In this document: positions 24,326 to 34,090 of the stretch, one piece after another
How positions within the stretch are numbered: the stretch's first letter is position 1
Layout: every line of letters starts with the position of its first letter
Source: Acidobacteriaceae bacterium
GTDB lineage: Bacteria; Acidobacteriota; Terriglobia; Terriglobales; Acidobacteriaceae
Direction of reading: 5' to 3'
DNA: 64,000 nt
Assembly (NCBI GenBank): GCA_025352065.1
Contig: JANXUC010000136.1
Span: 1-64,000 of the forward strand
Made by a program: the position numbers and the translations under genes
Notes under the pieces: model-generated
The model's input: the letters and a program-made list of their open reading frames with translations, nothing else
What the model was told of the DNA's origin: nothing
Databases searched by the model: none

Positions 24326-26782
24326 CTAAGCCGCATCTTGCTCAATGCGGTCGGGCGCGACGTCGTTCGGAAGGTCGCAGCGTGCTTTTGTTGGCTTGAG
24401 GGCCTCAATATAGCAACGCTCGACGGCGTCAGCGATCTTGGGCCACAAATAAAGTTCCTGAATGCGCAGGCGCGCAGCTTCCCCAGCTTGCCGTCGCATT
24501 GTTGAATCAGACCACAGCAGTTGCAGCATGCGCGCCAAGTCTCCGATGTTGCCTCGTTGGAAGGTGAACCCAACTCCGTCGACTAGCTCGCGGTTCTCGG
24601 GTATATCGCTGGCCAAGACGCATACTCCTGCGGCCATGGCGTCCAGCAAAGCCAGCGACAAGCCCTCCAAATCGGAAGGCAGCACGAACAGGGCAGCGTT
24701 GGTAAGGAGTTCTTGCAAGGCGTCGCCGGATACCCAGTCAATAAATTGAACTCGGTTACCCGCGATCTGCCGCAGTTTCGCGACGTAGCTATCGGTGTGG
24801 CTAGACCCTCCCGCCAGCACGAGCTTGGCGTCCGGAGGCAGGCTTTCAAAAGCACGAATCAGAAGATCGCAATTTTTTTCCGGCGAAAATCGTCCCATAA
24901 ACAGAACGTAACCATCCGCTTCAAGCCCCCACGACGCAAGGTGCGGCCCATGAACCCGGGGAAGCAAACGAGTCCCGTTCGCTATAAATGAGGTTTTAAT
25001 GCCATGCACGCGATGAAAATAGTCCTGCAACGTTCGCGAAACAACTATGGTGGAATCGGGCATTGTGGCGGAGGCGCGTTCACCCAGTCTTAGCACTGCC
25101 GACGCCACGCGGCCCCATTTCTTGCGCTGCCAGTCGAGGCCCTGCACGGTGACGATGGTGCGCGCTCCAAAGAGCCGCGGTATCCAGGAAAACAGCGCTG
25201 GGCCCAAAGCATGGAAGTGCACGATATCGTATTTTTGTCGGCAGGCATGGAACGTGCTGAGCAATGTATGCACGAGCGTGTCTAAGTGTTTGGTGCGCAG
25301 CGTGGGCAGCCGGACGAGTCGCATGTTCCGGTAATGGGTTTGATCGGGAGTGAAATAGTTCCTGCAGTAGATCGTGACGTCGTGTCCCATTTGTGCGAGG
25401 CGGCTGCCTACTTCTTCGTAGTAGGTTTCAATGCCGCTATATTGAGACACCACACCTCGACCGCCTATGAAGGCTACCCGCAAGCTCGGAGTTGGAGCCA
25501 TAGGCGCCGCTACTTTCTTTTTCGTAATTTGGGTCCCTTTCGCGTAGATCCGCATGAGAGCTTCGTAGTGAGATTGCGGCGAATGATTCTGGCGAACTCT
25601 CTGCAAGCCGGCTTCACCCATCGCTTTGGCAATAGCAGGCCTTGTGTGCAGAAACTGAATGGCCGAAGCGAGTTGGGCGACGTCTCCCACTTTGTATAAA
25701 ACTCCAGTCTCCCCCTTTGCGACAAGCTCCCGGCGTGATCCGAGGTCCGTTGCAATCACAGCGCGCCCCTGGGCGTAAGATTCGAGAATCGTCTTCCCCA
25801 AAGTTTCATAGGCGTGCGAAGGGAGCACGGTGAAGGCAGAATTCGCAATCAGCCGGTCAAGTGCGGGACCTCCGATATGACCCAGAAACTCAATATTCTG
25901 CAGCTTGAGGTTCCTTGCAAGGGCTTCAAGCGGAGCGCGTTCGGGTCCGTCGCCCGCGATTTGCAGACGGATGTTAGGAGTTTGTTGAATTGCGTGGAAC
26001 AGGTCGGCGACACCCTTCTCCGCTGAAAGGCGCCCGAAATAGAGAACGGGAGCGTCGGGCCCGGCGGGCCCGGCGGCGGATGGCGGCTCCAGAGGCAGAC
26101 GTTGAAAATGAGGCAAGACTTCTATGTCTCGCGGATCCCAGCCGCTTTCCACCATCTTGTCTCGCACAAAGTTGGTTGGAGCTAACAGCAGACTTACGCA
26201 TTTGCCGTAAGTATTGAGCCATTTGTGAACATAGGCTTCGGCTGCAAGAACGGCAGACGCGGTTCGCCCCTTTGGGTAGCACCCCTCAGCCACGACATTC
26301 CAAAAATTGCCTTTTACGCAGCGTTCGCAGGGTTCCCCATGGGACACCAGATTGTAAGTTGGGCACAACATTTTGAAGTCATTGAGGTGGTAAATGACGG
26401 GCACGCCTTGCCGTCGCAACTCCCACAAAATGGAAGGCGACAAATGGTGGTAGATGTTGCGAACATGAGCCACATCAGGTTGGAAATCGCGCAGCAGCCG
26501 ACGAATGCTGGAGCGCGCATCGCGTGAATAAATTGCGTGCGCTGCCAGGCGGAGTCGTCCGAGGGGATTACGCGGCGGACTCGTGAAGTCCACTCGCCGA
26601 GCTGCATAGGATGCGTATCTATCGCCCGACGAGGTTTCGTCCGAATCTGCGCTCTTCGGACCAGCCATGGAAAACAGCGCTGCCTCGTGTCCGTTGTGGC
26701 GAACCAGCCGCATTAGATCAAAGAGGTACTTCTCTGTGCCGGAAAACTCAAAGTTGTACTTGTTGCAATAAAGAATCCGCAT
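24326..26782 (-). CDS. tandem GT4-GT4 glycosyltransferase fusion
   Basis: 818 residues from ATG 26782; the frame is open further upstream but there it only overlaps the preceding gene. Two complete GT-B glycosyltransferase domains lie in one chain. Domain 1 (about 1-415) ends with LYFGRLSAEKGVADL, IAGDGPE and an E-x7-E region (SHAYETLGKTILESYAQG). A linker (KKKVAAPMAPTPS, about 420-432) leads to domain 2, which has IVTVQGLDW, LFMGRFSPEKNCDLL and SDLEGLSLALLDAMAAG. Both keep the GT4 donor-binding residues, so both may be active, adding two sugars in turn. A Met at the linker (ATG near 25501) marks the probable old gene junction. It overlaps the preceding GT4 gene by 35 bp. Confidence 0.87.
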   Translation of the reverse strand: MRILYCNKYNFEFSGTEKYLFDLMRLVRHNGHEAALFSMAGPKSADSDETSSGDRYASYAARRVDFTSPPRNPLGRLRLAAHAIYSRDARSSIRRLLRDFQPDVAHVRNIYHHLSPSILWELRRQGVPVIYHLNDFKMLCPTYNLVSHGEPCERCVKGNFWNVVAEGCYPKGRTASAVLAAEAYVHKWLNTYGKCVSLLLAPTNFVRDKMVESGWDPRDIEVLPHFQRLPLEPPSAAGPAGPDAPVLYFGRLSAEKGVADLFHAIQQTPNIRLQIAGDGPERAPLEALARNLKLQNIEFLGHIGGPALDRLIANSAFTVLPSHAYETLGKTILESYAQGRAVIATDLGSRRELVAKGETGVLYKVGDVAQLASAIQFLHTRPAIAKAMGEAGLQRVRQNHSPQSHYEALMRIYAKGTQITKKKVAAPMAPTPSLRVAFIGGRGVVSQYSGIETYYEEVGSRLAQMGHDVTIYCRNYFTPDQTHYRNMRLVRLPTLRTKHLDTLVHTLLSTFHACRQKYDIVHFHALGPALFSWIPRLFGARTIVTVQGLDWQRKKWGRVASAVLRLGERASATMPDSTIVVSRTLQDYFHRVHGIKTSFIANGTRLLPRVHGPHLASWGLEADGYVLFMGRFSPEKNCDLLIRAFESLPPDAKLVLAGGSSHTDSYVAKLRQIAGNRVQFIDWVSGDALQELLTNAALFVLPSDLEGLSLALLDAMAAGVCVLASDIPENRELVDGVGFTFQRGNIGDLARMLQLLWSDSTMRRQAGEAARLRIQELYLWPKIADAVERCYIEALKPTKARCDLPNDVAPDRIEQDAA

Positions 26783-28043
26783 GGAGTGAGTCCTCTTTGA
26801 TCTGAATTTGTTGCATAAAAATATCGCCAAACTGCTGGAGATTCGTGCTTTTGTTGAAGTTGACCTCAACATACTCACGCGCGGCCTGGCAGAGAGGTCC
26901 CAAAGCCGGACGCGTCCGGTGCAGAAATTCCACGCGCTCAACGAAGCTGGTGATGGAACCCGGCTTGTACAAGAAACCGGTCTTGCCATCGACGACAAGT
27001 TCCGGAATCCCGGTAATCGCCGGTGCAATTACCGGCCGTCCTAAAGCCATTGCTTCCATCAGCGTGAGTGGAATTCCTTCACTCACACTCGTCAGTACGA
27101 CTAGGTCGGCCTCGCGATAGAGAGCATCAAGTTTATTGTGCTCGACCTGCCCCAGGAGTTGGATTTCTTGTTCCAAATGTAGAGTGCGTATCAAGTTCGC
27201 GAGACGTCGTCGCTCCGGTCCGTCTCCGGCGATTCGACAGGAAAGCCTAAAGCCCGATGTTTTGAGAACCGCGCAGCCACGAATCAGAAAGGCGTGGTCC
27301 TTGACAGGATGCAAGCGGCCTACTGCGAGCAGCTTGAAGGAGGAATCCCCAACAGAAAGGCGAGCGTCCTGCTTAGGTGGGACGCGCACGCCCATGCGTC
27401 GAACGTACACGTGCCCGGGCGCTATTTGAGGATAGCGTCCAAGCAAATGGCACCGGTTGAACTCCGAAACTGTAAAGCAGTTTCCACAGTGCTGGAGTTT
27501 GATGTCGAGGAACGTTGGGCGCAGCAAGAGATCCGAGCCATGCAGGGTCAGGCTGTAAGGAATCTTGAGGATCCGTGCGGCAACCATGCCGATCCACGCC
27601 GCCATGTACCCGTGGTGCACGGCAATTTGACGCACGTTGTAGCTCCGAAGCTGCAGCGCGAGCTTGGCGCCGAGCAAAGTATGGGCTAGCGCGCGCGCGC
27701 GTAGCGTTGCTGATTCATTTCCAGAAATAATTCGATGGAAGAACTCACGCAGGTCCGAGAAGCGTGCAATGCAGAGCCAAAATGCCTGCAACACCAGCCA
27801 AGGGTGGAAGGCCGCAACTGTCAGTACCGGGAAATCGCCATCTGACGGTTGGTTCGAGTACGAGACGGTTGGCCAGACGCTACACGGTACGACACGTATA
27901 CCTCGCTTCCGGAGCTCGCCAATTTCTTCTCCCACATAGGGCTCTACCTGGGAAGGAAAGGAGTTAGCAAGGTAGGCGACCGCCAGCGAGGCTGCGCCGG
28001 TTTCCGTTCGTCGCCGATCCTGCAAAAGCTCTATTTTCGCCAT
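26748..28043 (-). CDS. GT4-family glycosyltransferase
   Basis: A 431-residue GT-B enzyme of the exopolysaccharide operon. The C-terminal donor-binding domain has LLAVGRLHPVKDHAFLI, IAGDGPERR, LLGQVEHNK and SVSEGIPLTLMEAMALG, with the family E-x7-E pair. The N-terminal half has SLTLHGSDL, typical of the acceptor domain. It is probably cytoplasmic, working on an undecaprenyl-linked acceptor. It starts 5 bp downstream of the heparinase-like gene. Confidence 0.87.
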   Translation of the reverse strand: MAKIELLQDRRRTETGAASLAVAYLANSFPSQVEPYVGEEIGELRKRGIRVVPCSVWPTVSYSNQPSDGDFPVLTVAAFHPWLVLQAFWLCIARFSDLREFFHRIISGNESATLRARALAHTLLGAKLALQLRSYNVRQIAVHHGYMAAWIGMVAARILKIPYSLTLHGSDLLLRPTFLDIKLQHCGNCFTVSEFNRCHLLGRYPQIAPGHVYVRRMGVRVPPKQDARLSVGDSSFKLLAVGRLHPVKDHAFLIRGCAVLKTSGFRLSCRIAGDGPERRRLANLIRTLHLEQEIQLLGQVEHNKLDALYREADLVVLTSVSEGIPLTLMEAMALGRPVIAPAITGIPELVVDGKTGFLYKPGSITSFVERVEFLHRTRPALGPLCQAAREYVEVNFNKSTNLQQFGDIFMQQIQIKEDSLHADSLLQQVQL

Positions 28044-28048
28044 CGTCG

Positions 28049-30052
28049 TCAGACCTGAGCGCCGGCCAATTCCGGCATCGGGAGATCAGGTTCTTGGCGC
28101 AGATCTGACGACTCTTTCAGTTTGCTCCGTGTGCTAATTCGAATTTTGAAATTTAGCTCGATTGGCATCTGGCCTTCCATCTCGGCGACCAAGACCCAGG
28201 AAGGCGCAATTCTTGCCGACGATGTCGCGACCCAACCCTGAAAGGCAACATCTTCTCCACGAACCAACCGCAGTAACGGAGCCGGACCCGAGCTACACAA
28301 TTCACAAACAAGAACATCGTCGTTATGCCATGCCACGATTGTGGTGGCGTCTTGCAGTTCAACCTCCAGATCAACGGCAAAGTGAAGCAGCCACTGTAGT
28401 TGATGCGTGGAACATCCCATGACCCGGTCGCGCATTGTTACCTCACCGGCTTGGTTAAGGGAGATTTCACGCGAGTGAATTGCGTCGCCAGTGGACCAAA
28501 AGGGCTCGACTTCGGCACCGATCGCTGCTTCGTTGGAATTGGATCGGTAGTTGTTGAGACGCACTCTCGCTTGGCCGCCAACCTCCCGGCGTACCGAGAG
28601 TTCATTTTGTTCGCGTCCATCAATCACCAAGGTGTTGTGAGCGGCTGCACTGCGGAAATATTGGTGTCGGTCAGGATTCCCGACCTGCATCTTGTCGCAT
28701 CGTCGAGCAGCGCCTTCTTGCGCGATATTCCAGCTATAGAAAAATCCGGAATCCACGATCCAGGGGCGGCCCGCGGCATGGAGCTCAAAACTCAAAGCGT
28801 CAGAATGTCCATGGTTGGCTGCGGCGCACCGGCTAAACGGTCCGAAATCGAACGTGAGGTGGGTTTGCTGTTTGTCACTACGCAGCATTCCATAGCCCGC
28901 CTCAGTGAATAGCTCCAGAGAGACTGGACGCTCCGCCGTTCGCGAAAGTCCTCTTGCGGAAAGCTTCTCCGGACGGAGCCAATACGTCAAATCCGAGACA
29001 ATTGGTGAGCTAGCATCAAAACGAAGGCAAGTGTCGGGAAAAGAAGAATCGCCCAGGAGAGGGATGCTTCCGTCATTTCGGCGCAATGCTGTTGAGAATC
29101 TCCGCATGCTGAAGATTCTTTCTTCCATCGCCAGCGGCAACGACTTTCCGAGCCGTCGACAGAGCAGTGTAAACGCGTTCAGTTCGGTCGCGACGATGTC
29201 GTGATACATGGGGCAGAGTTCGCTGTGGACGCCATCCCCGAGAATCTGCAGCTTAACCTGTGCTTCGAGCACGCGGGATGCGAGGGCAAGATAGCGTTCC
29301 CCGCCATGTTCTTTAAAGATCACGGCAAACTCGTAGAGCGAAACAGCTTCAAGAAGCAAATGGTTGTTCGGCCAGTGGTATTCCATGTGTTCCGCAAGGT
29401 ATTCTGCGTGATCTCGTAGACCTCGCCACGCCTTGTGTAAAAATAGCGGACTCACCTCGGACGAGGCGAGCAGCAAGAAATAGGCCCAAGTCCAGTTCCG
29501 CAGTCGTGCAGCTACTTCAAAAGGGGACCTCCAATTCTGACCCTGCCCCGCAGGATTGCGTTGCATCCAGTCGGACCACAATTGGATCAGCTTATCTTTG
29601 AACGGCGAACCGCCGGGTGACTCACCTGCGTCGGGTGGGCCACCTGCGTAATGATGCGCGGTACCAAGAGTCAGAAATGATCGGTGTCGGTTCAGATCCC
29701 AAGACCAGGATGTGTTTCCTTCCGGCGCGAAATTCCAATCAACTGCTTCTTGGAAATGCACTTCAGGGAGTCCGCGGAAGAAAAATCGCTGCTGCAAATA
29801 CTGTTCGGCTTCAAGAAGTATCGTTCTGCGAATAGACTCCGGAACCGCCGAAACAATCGAACATACATCGTCAGTCGCGAAGTGGAACATTGGCCGTGGA
29901 GCCGTTCCCAGCAGTGAACCTGGAGTGACGCGACGGGATAAGCTGCCCAGTCGGTAACGTGTCGCTCGCGCGTGGTGAGTCAGAAGGTCTCGCACGTACC
30001 CAGGGCCACGTTGGCGTGTTTTTTCAGCGAAAGTGAGTAAACGATCCATCAT
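28049..30052 (-). CDS. heparinase II/III-family protein
   Basis: About 667 residues from ATG 30052, preceded by a GGAG site (GGAGATGGCCACCTT). The N-terminal half is a helical toroid (with YHWPNNHLLLEAVSLYEFA and YHDIVATELNAF); the C-terminal half is the Heparinase II/III beta-sandwich with NHGHSDALSFEL, then PWIVDSGFFYSW and AAHNTLVIDGREQ, whose His residues are the family's conserved ones. Such proteins cleave or bind uronic-acid polysaccharides. There is no obvious signal peptide, so its location is uncertain. It lies between the flippase and the first glycosyltransferase, so it should act on the polymer made here (inference). Confidence 0.82.
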   Translation of the reverse strand: MMDRLLTFAEKTRQRGPGYVRDLLTHHARATRYRLGSLSRRVTPGSLLGTAPRPMFHFATDDVCSIVSAVPESIRRTILLEAEQYLQQRFFFRGLPEVHFQEAVDWNFAPEGNTSWSWDLNRHRSFLTLGTAHHYAGGPPDAGESPGGSPFKDKLIQLWSDWMQRNPAGQGQNWRSPFEVAARLRNWTWAYFLLLASSEVSPLFLHKAWRGLRDHAEYLAEHMEYHWPNNHLLLEAVSLYEFAVIFKEHGGERYLALASRVLEAQVKLQILGDGVHSELCPMYHDIVATELNAFTLLCRRLGKSLPLAMEERIFSMRRFSTALRRNDGSIPLLGDSSFPDTCLRFDASSPIVSDLTYWLRPEKLSARGLSRTAERPVSLELFTEAGYGMLRSDKQQTHLTFDFGPFSRCAAANHGHSDALSFELHAAGRPWIVDSGFFYSWNIAQEGAARRCDKMQVGNPDRHQYFRSAAAHNTLVIDGREQNELSVRREVGGQARVRLNNYRSNSNEAAIGAEVEPFWSTGDAIHSREISLNQAGEVTMRDRVMGCSTHQLQWLLHFAVDLEVELQDATTIVAWHNDDVLVCELCSSGPAPLLRLVRGEDVAFQGWVATSSARIAPSWVLVAEMEGQMPIELNFKIRISTRSKLKESSDLRQEPDLPMPELAGAQV

Positions 30053-30072
30053 AAGGTGGCCATCTCCTTGTC

Positions 30073-31581
30073 TTAATCTCCGGAAATTACAGGCCGGCGT
30101 CGCGTGAATGAGGACCATTCATAATCAGGATTGCTTTGGGATAAAGGCGGGGGCAAGAAACGCTGTGCGATCCACCTGCCAGCCCGAATTCCTGTAACAA
30201 CCGCGAGTGGCAGCCAAAGCGCCCACCGCCACGCGGAGACTGATGCCGAACTGAGAATCGCCACCACGAACCCCGCTAACCAGGGCAGCGTGGCTTTTAA
30301 AGAGACCCGCAAATTCGGGGTCAAAGCACTGTGCAGCAGGAAGCAAGGAACGCAGGCGCCTAGTTCTGACCACCCGTACCCAACCATGCCAAATCGGGGG
30401 ACTAAAACTGCCGTTCCACTGACGAAAACAGCTACATGCCAGAAATAGATACGCGTCACCGCCCATTGCCGTCCTTCGACAAAGAGCGCCGATGCTTCCA
30501 AAAGGAAGATGCTGTTGGTGAGTGCAGCTGCAGCAATAAAGGGGAAGACGAGAAGCGCCGAAGACCACCGCGCCCCCATCAGTGTTGGCAAGAATCTGGG
30601 CCCGAGGAGTGCCAACAGGCAGAAGGCTGGCCCGAGAGCAAAGATCTGCCAACGGGCGCCTTTTTGCATCATTTCGCGTCCGCGTTCGGGGTCCTCCCGG
30701 AGTCGCGAAAGCGCAGCAATTTCAACTCTGCCTACAGCGGTGCGCACAAAACCCAACGCCTCAACAGCCCGCACGCCAAGCGCGACGAAAGCTACCGCCT
30801 CTGCGCCTAGGAAGCGGCCTACAATCAAGGGGTTAACCAGGTTTCGCAGCTGCCAAACTCGCACCGACGCGGAAAAGCCCAAGCCAAAACTCATCATCTG
30901 GCGCGCCCGGGACAGGTTGAAGTTCAGTCGCGGCACAAATCCGGACACAATCCTTGCCGCCACCAGCACAAAGGCTTGCCATGCGACATAGCCCACAACA
31001 GGTGCCCAAACGCCAAATCCACGCCAGGCAAGGATGGCGCCCACGATAAAGGCGCAAAGCTGCCCGCCAAACTCAATTTGCCCAACATCCCGAAATTCCA
31101 GGGCGCGCTCCAATTTCGCGAGCGGCGGCCCCGCGAGACCAACCAGCGGAATCGTGGCCAACAAGACCAGATAGGGAATCGCGAAGCTGCGATCATGCAA
31201 CCAAAGGCTGAGCAGCGGCAGCGCCAGCCACCCCAGCAGGCATAAAAACATTGAAATCAATAGGATGAGCGTAAAAGCCGTGTCGTAGTCCTCGCGATTC
31301 GGGACTTCCTCACAACGCACCAGATGCGTGTCCAATCCCGCGCGAGTAATGCTCGACAAGAACGTGGTAATGCCGACGGCCGTCACGAATGCACCATAAG
31401 CACGTGGCCCAATCCACCAAGTCAAAACCAAGACATTGCCAGCCTGGATGAGAGAGCTCGCTCCGTAGCGCGCGGCGATGAACCCAACGCCACGCTGTGA
31501 AAGGGAAACCATATAGGAGGTGTCCGACCCTGTGTTGTATTTGGGCAGCTTAGGCTTGTGCCGCCACGACGGCAGACGCAT
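30073..31581 (-). CDS. polysaccharide flippase (Wzx/MATE-like)
   Basis: A 502-residue membrane protein with about 12-14 hydrophobic segments, matching the oligosaccharide flippase family that moves lipid-linked repeat units across the inner membrane. The start at 31581 is supported by a very strong AAGGAGGA ribosome-binding site 5 bp upstream, even though it overlaps the end of the ligase gene by 32 bp. The first 23 residues are Arg/Lys-rich before the SLSQRGVGFIAARYGA helix. Confidence 0.85.
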   Translation of the reverse strand: MRLPSWRHKPKLPKYNTGSDTSYMVSLSQRGVGFIAARYGASSLIQAGNVLVLTWWIGPRAYGAFVTAVGITTFLSSITRAGLDTHLVRCEEVPNREDYDTAFTLILLISMFLCLLGWLALPLLSLWLHDRSFAIPYLVLLATIPLVGLAGPPLAKLERALEFRDVGQIEFGGQLCAFIVGAILAWRGFGVWAPVVGYVAWQAFVLVAARIVSGFVPRLNFNLSRARQMMSFGLGFSASVRVWQLRNLVNPLIVGRFLGAEAVAFVALGVRAVEALGFVRTAVGRVEIAALSRLREDPERGREMMQKGARWQIFALGPAFCLLALLGPRFLPTLMGARWSSALLVFPFIAAAALTNSIFLLEASALFVEGRQWAVTRIYFWHVAVFVSGTAVLVPRFGMVGYGWSELGACVPCFLLHSALTPNLRVSLKATLPWLAGFVVAILSSASVSAWRWALWLPLAVVTGIRAGRWIAQRFLPPPLSQSNPDYEWSSFTRRRPVISGD

Positions 31582-32908
31582 GTGTCCTCCTTTCCGGTGC
31601 TTCGTGCCGCGCAGCCAATATTCCTGCCAGAGTAAAAATCAGGGCGTTCACGAATTGATAGTTCATAACAACGAAGCAGGCGTTAAAGAGGTACACGCAC
31701 ACCAGCACGGGCCAGAGACTGCGCAAGCCATCTCCTGCTAAGGTGTTGTCCCACCTCTCGTCGGATCCCTTCCCCGGCCGTTTGCTCATACGGCTGGCGC
31801 GGAACAGTCCTACAGCGATTGACACATAGAGAGTCAGGCCCAGCAGTCCGTTTTCGACCAAAATCTCCAGGTACGAGTTGTGCGCCCAATAGGCCTCCAG
31901 GTGGTAGCCCTCGACTCGCCGCACCACTTCCCGTGGCATCTGGTTGACGCCCCAACCGAGAAGCGGCCTTTCTACCGCCATGCCAAGCGCAGCGCGGTAG
32001 ATAGCAACCCGAATTTCAATGGGCCCTTGCTCTCCAGCTCGGTCCGCTAACGCGTTTTGTTGATTCGGCGTCGCCAGGCTGATGAGCAACCCGAGGACAG
32101 CCACTCCAGCCAGAGCCAAGGTCGCCTTGCGTAGCGCCCCTCGCGTTGACAACCCGATCCAAACAATCGAGCCAGCGAAGGACAACCACACAGCCCGCGT
32201 CATCGTGGCCAAGATCGCAATTGGGAGCGCCGATAGAAGCAGGATTCCCAGCAATCCTCGAAGTCGGCCGCGGCGATAGCAATCCAGGGCCACTAGGCCA
32301 AGCACGTTGAGAACAACTCCGTTCGCCACGGCTTGCAGGAACGGACCGCGAGCGCGGTCCACGTGGATGCCGATGCTGGGATCCAGAATGAAACGAGGAA
32401 AGACAAGTAGATCCCAACCCAGCAACTGTGCGATGGCTGTGAAACTTAAATACGCGAGTGTGACAAGCAGAAACGTTTCCAGGTGGCGAAGAGAAGCTGG
32501 AGTATCAAAGACGATTCCTGCGAAATAGTAGAGCGCGTAAGGAACCAGGAATTTTGCCGCCATCAAGCTCCAGGTCTGAGCGTTGTAAGGTTGTCCAAGC
32601 GTGGTTAGAACTGCAAGCGAACAAAGCACTAACATCGGCCAAACCAATGGGGTTGCTGGCCAAAGCTGTTTGCGTAGGAGTACCGCCCGAACTAAACACG
32701 CAATCACGAGCAAACCGAGTGCGACTCGGTCCAGTTGGTAGAGATCGACATCCGGTGGCCGGAATAGAAATATCGCTAGCATCAGGATGAAGAGCTGAGA
32801 CGTGAGACGGCTGACCGCTAGCAATGGAGCCAGCACGAGGTTTGTCAGCGAAGCTGCAGGTGGTGCCTCCGCCCACTCCGGAACCAGCTGGTTGGAACCA
32901 GCCCTCAT
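31550..32908 (-). CDS. O-antigen ligase/polymerase family (Wzy-like) membrane protein
   Basis: 452 residues from ATG 32908, which overlaps the previous stop as ATGA. About 11-12 hydrophobic segments flank a periplasmic loop with YWAHNSYLEILVENGLLGL, the Wzy_C signature. In a Wzx/Wzy-type locus it would polymerise the repeat units; a ligase role cannot be excluded. Its end overlaps the flippase start. Confidence 0.85.
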   Translation of the reverse strand: MRAGSNQLVPEWAEAPPAASLTNLVLAPLLAVSRLTSQLFILMLAIFLFRPPDVDLYQLDRVALGLLVIACLVRAVLLRKQLWPATPLVWPMLVLCSLAVLTTLGQPYNAQTWSLMAAKFLVPYALYYFAGIVFDTPASLRHLETFLLVTLAYLSFTAIAQLLGWDLLVFPRFILDPSIGIHVDRARGPFLQAVANGVVLNVLGLVALDCYRRGRLRGLLGILLLSALPIAILATMTRAVWLSFAGSIVWIGLSTRGALRKATLALAGVAVLGLLISLATPNQQNALADRAGEQGPIEIRVAIYRAALGMAVERPLLGWGVNQMPREVVRRVEGYHLEAYWAHNSYLEILVENGLLGLTLYVSIAVGLFRASRMSKRPGKGSDERWDNTLAGDGLRSLWPVLVCVYLFNACFVVMNYQFVNALIFTLAGILAARHEAPERRTHASAVVAAQA

Positions 32909-34011
32909 ACACCGCTCCCAATCGCAACTTCCTTCACGGTGCGGAAGAGAATCCAAAGGTCCATCGACATGGATTGCTTTTCGATGTACTCGCGGTCGAG
33001 CGCCATACTGCGTTCAAACGATGGATCCCTGCGCGCGGTAACCTGCCACAGTCCGGTCAGCCCAGGCGTAACCGTGAGCCGCTGCATGTGTTCTGGCGTG
33101 TACTGTGCGTGATCGTCGAGTGGATGCGGCCTCGGCCCCACCAGGCTCATATCCCCGCGCAGGACATTCCACAACTGCGGTAGTTCGTCGAGGCTGTAGC
33201 GACGCAGAAGCCGCCCGAATGAGGTGATCCGTGGATCATTCCTAAGTTTGAAGAACGGCCCTGAGCGTTCGTTCTGGGCTCGCAACGAATTTTTCTCCAG
33301 GTCTGCTTCCGTTCGCATAGTGCGAAATTTGCAGCACCGAAACGGATAACCCTTTCGGCCCATGCGGGCGGCGCAGTAAAGTGCTGGTCCAGGCGAGGTG
33401 AGCTTGATCAGCATGGAGATCAATGCGAGCGCCGGTGCAAGGAGTAGCAGTAAACCTGCCGACGCGATCATGTCGAGTGCGCGTTTCAAGAGCGGATTGA
33501 AGGTCGGCGCAGGTCTCTTCCGCAAGGTGAGCAACGGGATTGTGCCGAGCATGCTTGCGCTGGAATACTGCAGATCGCAACCGTAAGTCTCGGGCACCAC
33601 CTTGATGTCCAGATTCAGTCCGCGTGCCAGGAATACCGCGCGTCGAGCCGCGGCGACATTGTCGGGAAGGCACACGACGACCTCGTCAATGAAGCGTGTC
33701 CGGGCCAGATGTTCCAGATCTTGGATTCGGCCAACCGTCTCAACGCCAGGAGCGGGCTGGTCATCCAGGAATCCCTCGAAGCGAACTGATGTGGGAACCG
33801 CCGTTTGTAGCCAGACTCCCAAATTGCGTGCGGTCCGGCCGGTCCCGACGATTACGATGTGTCGTGCATTCGTTTCTGCGTGTGGAGTCTGCGCCAATGC
33901 TGAGGTGTCTATTCCTTCACCTGGGAAGGCTTGCGGGCTTGCTATTGGTTGTGGTCCGTACTCCTGGTCGAGTTCGGAAAGAAGTCGCTTTCTTGCTGTT
34001 GCGGTGCTCAT
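32905..34011 (-). CDS. initiating sugar-phosphate transferase (bacterial sugar transferase, WbaP/WcaJ-type)
   Basis: A 368-residue protein that should transfer the first sugar phosphate to undecaprenyl phosphate. The C-terminal ~200 residues are the bacterial sugar transferase domain: one hydrophobic stretch (DMIASAGLLLLLAPALAL), then KFRTM, DELPQLWNVLRGDMSLVGPRP and TPGLTGLWQV. An N-terminal Rossmann-like domain (HIVIVGTGRTARNLG) is kept, but the four N-terminal membrane helices usual in WcaJ/WbaP are missing; the first 50 residues are polar. Co-transcribed with the genes on both sides. Confidence 0.9.
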   Translation of the reverse strand: MSTATARKRLLSELDQEYGPQPIASPQAFPGEGIDTSALAQTPHAETNARHIVIVGTGRTARNLGVWLQTAVPTSVRFEGFLDDQPAPGVETVGRIQDLEHLARTRFIDEVVVCLPDNVAAARRAVFLARGLNLDIKVVPETYGCDLQYSSASMLGTIPLLTLRKRPAPTFNPLLKRALDMIASAGLLLLLAPALALISMLIKLTSPGPALYCAARMGRKGYPFRCCKFRTMRTEADLEKNSLRAQNERSGPFFKLRNDPRITSFGRLLRRYSLDELPQLWNVLRGDMSLVGPRPHPLDDHAQYTPEHMQRLTVTPGLTGLWQVTARRDPSFERSMALDREYIEKQSMSMDLWILFRTVKEVAIGSGV

Positions 34012-34090
34012 ACTCGGCTCATTCCTCTTACTCGTAGAGTTGTCGATTGCTGCTGGCTATTCGTCCCGGGAGCCCTCAAGCGGTAGGCGT

